Shown: positions 33,824 through 41,468 of the stretch, piece after piece
Numbering within the stretch: position 1 is the first letter of the stretch
Layout: the number at the start of each line of letters is the position of its first letter
DNA from: Acidovorax soli
Lineage (GTDB): Bacteria; Pseudomonadota; Gammaproteobacteria; Burkholderiales; Burkholderiaceae_C
Assembly: GCF_014207955.1 (NCBI RefSeq)
Contig: NZ_JACHLK010000027.1
Location: forward strand, 1-57,583
Direction: 5' to 3'
Length of the DNA stretch: 57,583 nt
Translations under genes and position numbers: made by a program
The notes under the pieces: generated by a model
Told to the model about the DNA's origin: nothing
Seen by the model: the letters and a program-made list of their open reading frames with translations, nothing else
Database searches by the model: none

Positions 33824-34707
33824 GGCATCTTTCGCAGCTTCTCGGGCACCAGGCCCTCGCTGCGCCACAGCAGGCAGGCCAGCAGGATCAGGCCGATGAG
33901 GCCCAGGCGCAGCGCGCCGGCCAGGTCGGAGCTGAAGTGGAAGTAGTCCTTGGCAAACGGCACCAGGGCATAGGCGCCCTGCACCAGCACCACGCCGCAG
34001 AGCACACCGGCGGTATTGCCCATGCCGCCGATCATCAGCATGGTCCACAGCAGAAAGGTCTCGGAGGCCACCATGTAGTCGGGCCCCGCAAAGCTCATGT
34101 AGTGCGCGTACAGCGAGCCCGCGAGCGCGGTGACGGCCGCGCCGGCCATGAGGGCCCGGCTCTTGAGCGAGAGCAGGTCGTAGCCCATGCAGACCGCCAG
34201 CTGCGGCTCCTCGCGCGCCAGGCGCAGGGCGCGCCCGAAGCGGCCGTTGGCCAGGCGCCGCAGCAGCAGCGCGCACGCGGCCACCAGCGCCAGCACCAGG
34301 GCCAGGAAGGCCAGCGCGCTCCATGGCCGGCCCAGGCCGTCGAACAGCGCAGGGATGGCGCTGATGCCATTGGCCCCACCGGTGAGCCAGTCTTCATTGG
34401 TGGCCACGGTGCGCAAAATCTCGGCAATCGCCAGCGTGGCGATGCCCCAGTAGTCCGAGCCGAGCTGGCGGCCCAGGCGCGCGATGCACCAGCCCAGCAG
34501 CATGGCCACGAGCACGCCGCAGCCCGCGCCGGCCAGCGGCGACCAGCCAGCCTGCACGGCAATGCCTGTGGCATAGGCGCCGATGCCGGCAAACGCGATG
34601 TGGCCGAAGTTGAGCAGGCCGGCATAGCCCGCCTGCAGGTTCAGGCCCAGGGCCATCAGGCCGTAGATGCCGGCGATGGTGACAGTGGAGATCAGGAAGT
34701 CAAACAC
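33820..34707 (-). CDS. livM: Branched-chain amino acid-type ABC permease, LivM
   Basis: The 295-residue inner-membrane protein has about eight to nine helices. LivM hallmarks are AGYAGLLNFGHIAFAGIGAYATGI near the N-terminus and SLYAHYMSFAGPDYM ... SETFLLWTMLMIGGMGNTAGVLCGVVLVQ in the second half. It overlaps livH by 8 nt at its start and livG by 4 nt at its end, so it is part of a compact operon. Confidence 0.93.
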   Translation of the reverse strand: MFDFLISTVTIAGIYGLMALGLNLQAGYAGLLNFGHIAFAGIGAYATGIAVQAGWSPLAGAGCGVLVAMLLGWCIARLGRQLGSDYWGIATLAIAEILRTVATNEDWLTGGANGISAIPALFDGLGRPWSALAFLALVLALVAACALLLRRLANGRFGRALRLAREEPQLAVCMGYDLLSLKSRALMAGAAVTALAGSLYAHYMSFAGPDYMVASETFLLWTMLMIGGMGNTAGVLCGVVLVQGAYALVPFAKDYFHFSSDLAGALRLGLIGLILLACLLWRSEGLVPEKLRKMP

Positions 34708-35593
34708 GGCGCACCTCGCGGTCGAACAGGCCGTAGGGCTTGAAGAGCAGGGCCAGCAGCAGGATCAGGAACGCGCCGGCGCTGAGGTAGGCAATCGGCA
34801 AGAAGGCCAGCGGCTTGCCCACCAGCCAGCCGAAGTTGAGGTTGGTGACCAGGGTCTCGGTCAGCGCGATCAGCGCCGCGCCGGCCACCGCACCCAGCGG
34901 GTTGCCCAGGCCGCCCAGGATGGCGGCGGCAAACACCGGCAGCAGCAGGTCGTGGCCCAGGTTGATGTGGGCGCCGGTCGACAGGGCCAGCAGGCTGCCG
35001 CCCAGGCCGGCGATGGCGCCGCTCGCAAAATTGACCAGCCGCGTGATGCCTTCGGCATTCAGGCCCGAGGCCGCCGCCAGCGCCGGGTTGGTCGACAGCG
35101 CCCGCATGGCGCGCCCGGTGCGCGTGCAGAACAGCAGCAGCGTGAACAGTGCCAGCAGCACGGCGGTGGTGGCCATGGCGGCGATCTGGGTGTGCGACAG
35201 GCGCACGCCGCCCAGCACCACGGGCTCGGTGATCGGCAGGTTGAACATGCGCGGGAACGAGCCCGCCACGCCCTGCGCGCCGGCCACGACCAGCATGGCC
35301 ACGGCGAGCGAGCCGATCATGGCGATGGCCGGGCCCGAGCGCAGCAGGCGGCGGAACACCAGCAGGTGCAGCACCAGCGTGAGCAGCCCCGTGAGGCCGC
35401 AGGCGATGGCGATGGCCAGCGGCAGCGGCAGGCCCCAGGCGAACAGGGCATAGGTGGCGTAGGCGCCCAGCATGGCGTACTGCACATGCGCGATGTTGGG
35501 GAACTTGACCAGGCCGTAGACGGTGCTCAGGCCCAGCGCGACGAGCGCCAGGTCCGAGGCACGCAACAGCGTGTCGAAGAGAAGTTGGAGCAT
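34700..35593 (-). CDS. livH: Branched-chain amino acid-type ABC permease, LivH
   Basis: The 297-residue inner-membrane protein starts LQLLFDTLLRASDLALVALGLSTVYGLVKFPNIAHVQYAMLGAYATYAL, matching LivH. VNFASGAIAGLGGSLLALS and the conserved AAILGGLGNPLGAVAGAALIALTETLV follow in the second half. It pairs with LivM to form the channel. The 219-bp gap before it, containing hairpin element E1, separates it from the binding-protein gene upstream. Confidence 0.93.
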   Translation of the reverse strand: MLQLLFDTLLRASDLALVALGLSTVYGLVKFPNIAHVQYAMLGAYATYALFAWGLPLPLAIAIACGLTGLLTLVLHLLVFRRLLRSGPAIAMIGSLAVAMLVVAGAQGVAGSFPRMFNLPITEPVVLGGVRLSHTQIAAMATTAVLLALFTLLLFCTRTGRAMRALSTNPALAAASGLNAEGITRLVNFASGAIAGLGGSLLALSTGAHINLGHDLLLPVFAAAILGGLGNPLGAVAGAALIALTETLVTNLNFGWLVGKPLAFLPIAYLSAGAFLILLLALLFKPYGLFDREVRRV

Positions 35594-35690
35594 GGAGACG
35601 GATCGGTGGAGCCGGCCGCGCGCGCACTGCGGCGCTGCGGGCCGGGCATCAGGGGATGCCGCGCTGGTTCAGGGGCGCGGCGTGGGGACT

Positions 35691-35806
35691 CAGAGCGGAT
35701 AACAAAACTCAGCGAAGCGGTTCTGGCCAGGCACTGCGTTGCAGGCAGTACGGTCAGTACGACAGGACGCAGCAACGGCGCCAGAAGAGTTTTGTTCGCC
35801 GCTCTG
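35691..35806. repeat. Hairpin element E1 between binding-protein gene and livH
   Basis: The 20-nt arms at 35691-35710 (CAGAGCGGATAACAAAACTC) and 35787-35806 are complementary at 18 of 20 positions and enclose about 76 nt. The interior contains GCAGGCAGTACGGTCAGTAC and CAACG, which align with the interior of the element at 51352-51456. The right arm ends 6 nt from the stop codon of the binding-protein gene. It may attenuate transcription into livH, so that the receptor is made in excess. Confidence 0.7.
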
Positions 35807-35812
35807 GAAAGA

Positions 35813-36928
35813 TCAGCGCGGCACGACCTTGCCGTCGTACTTGAGCTTGGCGTACGGCGGATCGGTGCGCTGGCGCTCGGCGTCGAAGACGATGGGGCCG
35901 GTCACGCCCACATAGCCCCCCTTGCCCAGCTCCTTGAGCGCGGCCTGCACGGCAGCGGTGTCGGTGGACTTGGCCTTGTTCATCGCGGCAGCCGTCATGA
36001 GCACGGCGTCGTAGGCGTAGCCGGTGTACGAGGTCTTCATGCCCTCCTTGTACTTGGCAGCAAAGGCATCGGCATAGGCCTTGCCCGCGGCGCCGTAGAC
36101 CGAGCCCACCTCCATGCCCAGCTGGCCCTTGGCGATCTCGGGCGCGGTGTCGGACAGGCTCATCGAGATCAGGATGGCGTACCAGGGCTTGCTGCGCAGG
36201 CCCAGCTCCAGGGCTTCGCGGTTGATCACGGCCGACTCCTGGCCGTAGGCGGTGTAGATGTAGGCGTCGGGGTTGCTGCGCGACATCTGCTGCAGCTCAC
36301 GCCGGTAGGTGGACTGGCCGGCCGTGTACAGCACCTCGGTCACGACCTTGCCGCCGAGCTTCTCGAACTCCTGCTTGAAACCGTGCACCACGCCCTGGCC
36401 ATAGGCATTGTTGGGCGCCACCATGGCCACGTTGCGGTAGCCCAGGTCCCACACGTCCTTCGAGGAGAACTGGTTGCCCTTGTCCTCCAGGCCGATCAGG
36501 TTGAACGAGCTGGCGCCCAGGTCGCGGATCTTCACGCTGGTGCTGGCGATGTTGATGTGGGCCACGCCCTCCTTCACCAGGTACTGCGCCATGGGCAGGG
36601 TGATGCCCGAGGAGTACTCGCCGATCACCACGGGCACCTTGTCCACGCTGACCAGCTTGCGCGCCGCGTTCAGCGCCGTGGTGGCGTTGCCGCCCGAGTC
36701 TTCCACGACCACGCTGAACTTCTTGCCCAGCACGCCGCCGTCGGCGTTCACCTTGTCCACCGCCAGGGCGACCGCGCGGCGCACGTCCTCGCCCACCGTG
36801 GCGTTGGCGCCCGTGAGCGAGAGCACGGCGCCCATCTGCACGGTGTCCTGCGCCAGCGCATGCGCGCCGACCGCCAGGCTGAAGGCGAACGCCATGGGCG
36901 CTCGGAGGGTTCGAAATTTCATGGACAT
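35813..36928 (-). CDS. Branched-chain amino acid-type ABC transporter substrate-binding protein
   Basis: The 371-residue product has a Sec signal (MAFAFSLAVGAHALAQ) and a LivK-type fold: DTVQMGAVLSLTGANATVGEDVRRAVALAVDKVNADGGVLGKKFSVVVEDSGGNATTALNAARKLV is the N-terminal lobe, with EYSSGITLPMAQYLVKEGVAHINIAS following. GGAG lies 6 nt before the ATG at 36928. A second ATG, two codons later, is also possible. It heads the liv string and is divergent from an FCD-GntR gene, with GGATCCAAT repeats between them. It differs clearly from the other binding protein at 31104. Confidence 0.92.
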   Translation of the reverse strand: MSMKFRTLRAPMAFAFSLAVGAHALAQDTVQMGAVLSLTGANATVGEDVRRAVALAVDKVNADGGVLGKKFSVVVEDSGGNATTALNAARKLVSVDKVPVVIGEYSSGITLPMAQYLVKEGVAHINIASTSVKIRDLGASSFNLIGLEDKGNQFSSKDVWDLGYRNVAMVAPNNAYGQGVVHGFKQEFEKLGGKVVTEVLYTAGQSTYRRELQQMSRSNPDAYIYTAYGQESAVINREALELGLRSKPWYAILISMSLSDTAPEIAKGQLGMEVGSVYGAAGKAYADAFAAKYKEGMKTSYTGYAYDAVLMTAAAMNKAKSTDTAAVQAALKELGKGGYVGVTGPIVFDAERQRTDPPYAKLKYDGKVVPR

Positions 36929-37084
36929 GGAAGCTCCGTAGGTAAGTAGGTAGTGGCTGAAGGGATGCCGGCTCACGCCGGATGCACGGGGTGCAGGGGG
37001 ATGCCTGAAGGAGCGCCCGCGCGAATCGGCCATGGAAGGACAGACGCCCCGCCGCGCCCTTGCACGGCCGCTGGCCTGCCCCGC

Positions 37085-37102
37085 CTTTTCTTCCAAGAAA
37101 AG
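37085..37102. other. CTTTTCTT/AAGAAAAG palindrome
   Basis: Two 8-nt arms separated by CC form a perfect 18-bp inverted repeat, followed by GTAGCC. It resembles the CTTT-rich hairpins inside the LIR elements and may be a remnant of that family. It sits in the leader region of the minus-strand binding-protein gene. No function is assigned. Confidence 0.35.
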
Positions 37103-37144
37103 TAGCCAAACACCACTTCTTTGAAACCAATTCGACTTGCTTAA

Positions 37145-37235
37145 GATCCAACAAATCATCGATTGGATCCAATTCTATACATGCGGATCCAATATGACAA
37201 TCGTGTTGTGAAACCGGCGGCCAGTTCTGATCCAA
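37145..37235. promoter_or_regulatory. GATCCAA boxes in the divergent GntR / binding-protein promoter
   Basis: Four related boxes occur within about 90 bp: GATCCAAC at 37145, the perfect palindrome ATTGGATCCAAT at 37162-37173, GGATCCAAT at about 37185 and GATCCAAT at about 37229. Repeated, symmetric boxes in front of an FCD-GntR gene are likely its operators, controlling both itself and the liv genes. This is an inference. Confidence 0.6.
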
Positions 37236-37243
37236 TAGCGCCC

Positions 37244-37936
37244 ATGAGATCCCGCACCACCAAACCGCGCGCCCTGCACCAGGTCATCCGCGACGCGCTG
37301 CGCAACGACATCCTGAGCGGCAAGCTGCCGGCGGGGCACCAACTGCGCCAGGACGCGCTGGCCACGCAGTTCAACGCCAGCCGCATTCCGGTGCGCGAGG
37401 CCTTGCGCCAGCTTGAGTCGGAAGGCCTGGTGGTGCACCACCTGAACCGCGGCGCCATGGTGGCGGGCATGAACGTGCAGCAAATCTGCGAGCTGCTGGA
37501 CATCCGCGTGGCGCTGGAATGCCATGCGGCGCGGCTGGCCGTGCCCAACATGGTGGAGCGCGACTTCGAGACCATGGAGCGCATCCTCGACGAGTACAGC
37601 CGCTCCGACGTGGTCAGCGACTGGGCCGAATACAACCGCCAGTTCCACCTGGCGCTGTCGGCTCCGGCCAACAACATGCGCCTCAAGCGCCTGATCGAGG
37701 AGTACTGCCTCAACACCGACCGCTACACCCACCTGGCCATGTCCACCGCCACCGGCAAGGACAAGCCCCAGTCGGACCACTACCAGCTGGTGGCGGCCTG
37801 CCGTGCGCGCGACGTCACCAAGGTCGTGACCCTGCTTGAAGAGCACATCGACAACACCCGCAAGGAACTGCTGGCCACCGCGCGCGAGCAGCAGATGCAG
37901 GGCGAGGACAGCAACGGCCAGCTGCAGTTGGGCTGA
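37244..37936 (+). CDS. GntR-family transcriptional regulator, FCD subfamily
   Basis: The 230-residue product has a winged helix (IRDALRNDILSGKLPAGHQLRQDALATQFNASRIPVREALRQLESEGLV, about residues 14-62) and an FCD domain (LDIRVALECHAARLAVPNM, EYNRQFHLALSAPANNMRL, SDHYQLVAACRARDVTKVVTLLEEHI). The ATG at 37244 begins the conserved region. In-frame codons upstream run through the GATCCAA boxes and are not favoured. The divergent orientation to the liv operon suggests it regulates branched-chain or related amino acid uptake. Confidence 0.9.
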   Translation: MRSRTTKPRALHQVIRDALRNDILSGKLPAGHQLRQDALATQFNASRIPVREALRQLESEGLVVHHLNRGAMVAGMNVQQICELLDIRVALECHAARLAVPNMVERDFETMERILDEYSRSDVVSDWAEYNRQFHLALSAPANNMRLKRLIEEYCLNTDRYTHLAMSTATGKDKPQSDHYQLVAACRARDVTKVVTLLEEHIDNTRKELLATAREQQMQGEDSNGQLQLG

Positions 37937-38036
37937 GGATCTGAAGGCCTGAGGGCCTGCCCAGCCGCACCATGGCTGCAACGGCGCCGCATGGGCCGCA
38001 CCAAGGCGGCGCAGCCTGCCCCCTGCGCGCCCGTGC

Positions 38037-38053
38037 TGCACCAGGGCCGTGCA
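38037..38053. promoter_or_regulatory. NtrC-like enhancer site
   Basis: TGCACCAGGGCCGTGCA fits the TGCAC-N7-GTGCA dyad of NtrC sites. It is about 135 bp upstream of the sigma-54 promoter core at 38172, a normal enhancer distance. It is a sequence match only; the nitrogen link is an inference. Confidence 0.55.
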
Positions 38054-38104
38054 GCCTGCCGCAGCAGGCATGCCAGGGAAAACACCGAGAGTGGGTCTTG
38101 CTTC

Positions 38105-38140
38105 TTCGTATATCTTTACGTACACATTGAAATATACGAA
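38105..38140. promoter_or_regulatory. TTCGTATAT / ATATACGAA inverted repeat
   Basis: Nine-nucleotide perfect inverted arms at 38105-38113 and 38132-38140, 18 nt apart, are related to the TTCGTATACGAA palindrome at 38192. They lie between the NtrC-like site and the sigma-54 promoter. They are a probable second binding site for the same regulator, perhaps the FCD-GntR encoded at 41952. Confidence 0.5.
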
Positions 38141-38171
38141 AAATTGAAGATCGCCAGCCCAGCCAGGATGC

Positions 38172-38187
38172 TTGGCACAGCTCTTGC
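38172..38187 (+). promoter_or_regulatory. Sigma-54 promoter of the amino acid ABC cluster
   Basis: TTGGCAC, 5 nt, TTGC matches the -24/-12 consensus TGGCAC-N5-TTGC, with exactly 10 nt between the invariant GG and GC. The predicted start of transcription is near 38199, about 70 nt before the first gene at 38269. With the upstream NtrC-like site it predicts control by nitrogen limitation. Confidence 0.75.
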
Positions 38188-38191
38188 GATG

Positions 38192-38203
38192 TTCGTATAC
38201 GAA
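38192..38203. promoter_or_regulatory. TTCGTATACGAA palindrome over the transcription start
   Basis: This perfect 12-bp palindrome sits where the sigma-54 transcript would begin. Bound protein here would block open-complex formation, so a repressor operator is likely. The related arms at 38105-38140 strengthen this. The cluster's own FCD-GntR gene (41952) is the obvious candidate. Confidence 0.6.
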
Positions 38204-38268
38204 GAGATATACATATTTACCTCCCCGCCTCGCGAGAGGCTCACCTTCCCTGAAAGAAAGCTAGCACC

Positions 38269-38772
38269 ATGCTCTACTACTTTGCCTACTGCACCTGGCT
38301 CAACGACCCCGAGATCCGCCGCTACTGGCCCACCACCAAGGCCATCACCAAGGCCCATGCGGCCAACCACCGCCTGCAGTTCCATGCCGCCGGCGAGCGC
38401 AGTGACCGCGGCTGGTGCCACCTCAACGGCGTATCGGACGCCGTGGGCCACAACGCCCTGGGCGTGGTGTTCGAGCACGAGCCCCACCAGCTCAACGAGG
38501 ACTACGACGACTTCGAGCGCTTCTTCCTGACCGTGCACGGCGAGGACGGCAAGGCCTACGACTGCTGGACCTACCGCCTGTCCAAGCCCGGCGTCGCCAT
38601 GCGCCCGCCCAACTTCTACTGGGAGCACATCCCCACCGGCCTGGCGGCCTGGAAGTTCCCGGCCGCGTACATCGCCTCGGTGCAGGCCACCTTCGACGCC
38701 GCGGCGCCCTGCCCGCGCGCCGACCGCCCCAACCCATCGGCCATTCCGGGCAAGTCCGCCGAAAGCCGCTGA
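38269..38772 (+). CDS. Gamma-glutamylcyclotransferase-like protein
   Basis: The 167-residue product starts LYYFAYCTWLNDPEIRRYWP, the position and shape of the YFAYGSNL substrate loop of the gamma-glutamylcyclotransferase/AIG2-like fold, with CT replacing GS. NHRLQFH, ALGVVFEHEPHQLNEDYDDFERF, KAYDCWTYRL and the late PAAYIASVQATF follow the order of family elements, and the acid in the DYDDFE segment could be the catalytic Glu or Asp. Such enzymes cyclise gamma-glutamyl groups to 5-oxoproline. It is the first gene after the sigma-54 promoter and precedes an amino acid ABC transporter, suggesting processing of an imported gamma-glutamyl compound. The family assignment is moderately sure; the activity is a guess. 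Confidence 0.65.
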   Translation: MLYYFAYCTWLNDPEIRRYWPTTKAITKAHAANHRLQFHAAGERSDRGWCHLNGVSDAVGHNALGVVFEHEPHQLNEDYDDFERFFLTVHGEDGKAYDCWTYRLSKPGVAMRPPNFYWEHIPTGLAAWKFPAAYIASVQATFDAAAPCPRADRPNPSAIPGKSAESR

Positions 38773-38843
38773 TCCCTGCCACGCCCACCCCTCCTGAACA
38801 CGCGCGCATTACCTTGTCTGTAGCGACCTGAAAGGACATTCCC

Positions 38844-39737
38844 ATGCATTTCCTCACGCGTTCCCTGCGCGGCGGCCTGGTGCTGCTGGCCACTGCCATC
38901 CCCTTGCTGGGCCTGGCCCAGACCGCCCGCCCCCTCGCGCCCGAGGTCCTGGCGGCCATCCCGGCCGAGATCAAGGCGCGCGGCGTGCTCCGGGTGGGCT
39001 CGCAGCAAACCTTTCCGCCCATCGAGTTCCGCGAGCCGGGCAAGAGCGAGGTCACCGGCGCGAGCCGCGACCTGCTGACCGAGATGGCGCAGCGCCTCTC
39101 GCTGAAGATCGAATTCGTGCAGGCCGAGTACTCGGCCCTGATCCCCGGTCTGGAGGCCGACCGCTTCGACATGGCCTCGGGCGGCATCAGCGACACCGAG
39201 GAGCGCGAGCAGAAGGTGGACTTCGTGAACTACCTGTTCTCGGGCGGCAGCATCCTGGTGCTGGCCGCCAACAAGGACAAGCTCGACACCATCGACGACT
39301 TCTGCGGCAAGGGCGTGGCCACCTTGCTGGGCAGCCGGGTCATCATGGCCCAGGTGGAGGCCGCGTCCGAGCGCTGCGTGAAGGCGGGCAAGGCCGCCAT
39401 CCGCGCAGAACAGCTGCCCTCGGCACCCGATGCGCGCATGCAGCTCGACCTGCGCCGCGTGGACGGCTACCTGGGCGACTTCCCGGCCCTGGTCTACATG
39501 GGCCAGCAGTTCCCGGGCCGCTACCGCATCGTCGGCGGCAACTACATGCTCACGCAGTACATCACCTCCTGGGCCTTCGCCAAGAACCGCACCGCCCTGC
39601 GCGATGCGGTGCAAAAGGCCACCCAGTCCATGCTGGACGACGGCACCTACCAGAAGCTGCTCGACAAATGGGGCGTGGGCGGTGCGGCTTTGCCAGCCAT
39701 CAGCGTCAACCTGCCGGCTTCCAAGCGCAATAAATAA
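38844..39737 (+). CDS. Polar amino acid ABC transporter substrate-binding protein
   Basis: The 297-residue product has a Sec signal (LRGGLVLLATAIPLLGLAQ) and an SBP_bac_3 fold: RGVLRVGSQQTFPPIEFREP, then GASRDLLTEMAQRLSLKIEFVQAEYSALIPGLEADRFDMASGGISDTEEREQKVDFVNYL. The AFAKNRTALRDAVQKATQSMLDDGTYQKLLDKWGV end is typical. It delivers an amino acid or opine-like ligand to the permease encoded after it. The hairpin at 39740-39767 directly follows its stop codon. Confidence 0.92.
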   Translation: MHFLTRSLRGGLVLLATAIPLLGLAQTARPLAPEVLAAIPAEIKARGVLRVGSQQTFPPIEFREPGKSEVTGASRDLLTEMAQRLSLKIEFVQAEYSALIPGLEADRFDMASGGISDTEEREQKVDFVNYLFSGGSILVLAANKDKLDTIDDFCGKGVATLLGSRVIMAQVEAASERCVKAGKAAIRAEQLPSAPDARMQLDLRRVDGYLGDFPALVYMGQQFPGRYRIVGGNYMLTQYITSWAFAKNRTALRDAVQKATQSMLDDGTYQKLLDKWGVGGAALPAISVNLPASKRNK

Positions 39738-39739
39738 GC

Positions 39740-39767
39740 CCCTGGGGCGGCCTGCGCCGCCCCAGGG
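39740..39767 (+). promoter_or_regulatory. Intercistronic hairpin after the binding-protein gene
   Basis: CCCTGGGGCGGC and GCCGCCCCAGGG form a perfect 12-bp GC-rich stem with a 4-nt loop, beginning 3 nt after the stop codon. No T-run follows, so it is not a full terminator. Such hairpins often stabilise the upstream mRNA and lower downstream expression, giving more binding protein than permease. Confidence 0.75.
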
Positions 39768-39796
39768 CCTCCTCACTGCCCCGACCGGAACCTCGT

Positions 39797-40660
39797 GTGA
39801 CCTCCGCCCCCCCTCCGTCCCCTTCTTCCGCCACCGCTCGCCCGCGCCGCGTGGTGCACCGCCGCCCCTGGGGCCCCTGGATCTTTGCCGCCCTGGTACT
39901 GGCCGCCCTGGCCGTGCTGCTGCATGCTGCCATCAAGGCCCAGGTGCTGAAGGCATCGATCTTCCTGGAGTACCTGTTCAGCCGCCTGGTGCTGGAAGGC
40001 GCCGTCAACTCGCTGATGCTGGGCACCACGGCCCTGCTGCTGGCCGGCCTGGTCGGGCTGGTGGCGGCGCTCATGCGCGTGAGCGGCAACCCCATCCTCA
40101 CGGCGTTCGCCTCGACCTACATCTACCTGTTTCGCGGCACGCCCATGCTGATCCAGCTGATCTTCTGGTTCAACGCGTTTCCCATCATGTTCCCGCAGCT
40201 GCACATCGCCATCCCGTTCACCAGCTGGGTGCTGCTCGATGCGCCGATGACCTCGGTCATCACGCCCCACGTCGCGGCGCTGATCGGGCTGAGCCTGGCC
40301 GAGGGCGCCTACATGGCCGAGATCATCCGCGGCGGCTTTCTGGCCGTGGACAACGGCCAGCGCGACGCGGCCCGCGCCATCGGCATGCCGCACGGCCTGC
40401 TCATGCGCAAGGTGGTGATCCCGCAGGCCGCGCGCATCATCGTGCCGGCCGCGGGCAACCAGTACATCCTGCTGCTCAAGTCCACCTCGCTGGCCTCGGC
40501 CATCGGCTACCTGGAGCTGCTGCGCATCTCCACCGATATCTATGCGGCCAACTTCCACGTGGTCGAGCTGCTGGCCGTCGCAGGCTTCTGGTACCTGGTG
40601 ATGACCGCCTTCGCCACGGCGCTGCAGACCGCGCTCGAGAAACTCTTTCCCCACCGCTAG
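39797..40660 (+). CDS. Polar amino acid ABC transporter permease
   Basis: The 287-residue inner-membrane protein begins at a GTG. The HisQM/ArtQ-type core runs from VLEGAVNSLMLGTTALLLAGLVGLVAALMRVS to the end, with YIYLFRGTPMLIQLIFWF and the EAA loop AEIIRGGFLAVDNGQRDAARAIGMPHG. LKSTSLASAIGYLELL is also characteristic. A basic, proline-rich 25-residue N-terminal extension precedes the first helix. A single permease implies a homodimeric channel. Confidence 0.92.
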   Translation: MTSAPPPSPSSATARPRRVVHRRPWGPWIFAALVLAALAVLLHAAIKAQVLKASIFLEYLFSRLVLEGAVNSLMLGTTALLLAGLVGLVAALMRVSGNPILTAFASTYIYLFRGTPMLIQLIFWFNAFPIMFPQLHIAIPFTSWVLLDAPMTSVITPHVAALIGLSLAEGAYMAEIIRGGFLAVDNGQRDAARAIGMPHGLLMRKVVIPQAARIIVPAAGNQYILLLKSTSLASAIGYLELLRISTDIYAANFHVVELLAVAGFWYLVMTAFATALQTALEKLFPHR

Positions 40661-40666
40661 CCGACC

Positions 40667-41443
40667 ATGTCCCAGCCGTCCCCCCATGCCATCGAACTGA
40701 TGGACGTGACCAAGTACCGCGGCACGCAGTGCGTGCTGCGCCATGTCAGCGCACAGATCCCGCGCGGCCAGGTGGTCGCCGTGCTCGGCCCCTCGGGCGC
40801 CGGCAAGTCGACCCTGCTGCGCTGCGTGAACCACCTGGAGACCATCGACGGCGGCACCATCACCGTCGATGGCGCGCTCGTGGGCTACCGCCAGCGCGGC
40901 GATGCGCTGCACGAACTCAGCGACCACGAGATCAGCCTGCAGCGGCGCCGCACCGGCATGGTGTTCCAGAGCTTCAACCTGTTTCGCCACCTGTGCGTGC
41001 TCGACAACGTGATGTCCGGCCCGCTGCACGTGCTGCGCCGGCCCCGCGCCGAGGCGCGCGACAAGGCCATGGCCTTGCTGCAGCGCGTGGGCCTGGCGGA
41101 CAAGGCCCGGGCCTTTCCGCACCAGCTCTCGGGCGGGCAGCAGCAGCGCGTGGCGATTGCGCGCGCGCTGGCCATGGAGCCCTCGGTGATGCTGCTCGAT
41201 GAGCCCACCAGTGCCCTCGACCCCGAACTGGCCCAGGAGGTGATCGCCGTGATCCGCCAGCTCGCCGAGGACGGCATCACCATGCTCATGGCCACGCACG
41301 AGATGGCCCTGGCGCGCGACTTTGCCGACCGGGTGCTGTTCATGGTGAACGGCGAGATCGTCGAGGACGTGCTGCCGGCGCGGCGCTTCTTCGAAGCCCC
41401 GGCAAGCGAGCGCGGCCGCCAGTTCCTCGCCCATCACCACTGA
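40667..41443 (+). CDS. Polar amino acid ABC transporter ATP-binding protein
   Basis: The 258-residue ATPase is of the GlnQ/HisP type: Walker A GPSGAGKSTLLRCVNHLE, Q-loop VFQSFNLFRHL, signature LSGGQQQRVAIARALAM, Walker B VMLLDEPTSALDPEL and H-loop MATHEMALARDFADRVLFM. It is 6 nt downstream of the permease, so it belongs to the same operon. Confidence 0.94.
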   Translation: MSQPSPHAIELMDVTKYRGTQCVLRHVSAQIPRGQVVAVLGPSGAGKSTLLRCVNHLETIDGGTITVDGALVGYRQRGDALHELSDHEISLQRRRTGMVFQSFNLFRHLCVLDNVMSGPLHVLRRPRAEARDKAMALLQRVGLADKARAFPHQLSGGQQQRVAIARALAMEPSVMLLDEPTSALDPELAQEVIAVIRQLAEDGITMLMATHEMALARDFADRVLFMVNGEIVEDVLPARRFFEAPASERGRQFLAHHH

Positions 41444-41468
41444 CCACCACAACCCGCGAACAACCGCC

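Noticed and set aside
34667..36949. 760-codon open frame on the plus strand opposite livH and the binding protein
   Set aside because: Antisense to two convincing transporter genes, with shadow-frame composition.
38172..38201. A sigma-70 promoter reading (TTGGCA, 18 nt, TATACG) at the same place
   Set aside because: The sigma-54 match is better: exact GG-N10-GC spacing and a TTGC -12 box. The TATACG is part of the palindrome.
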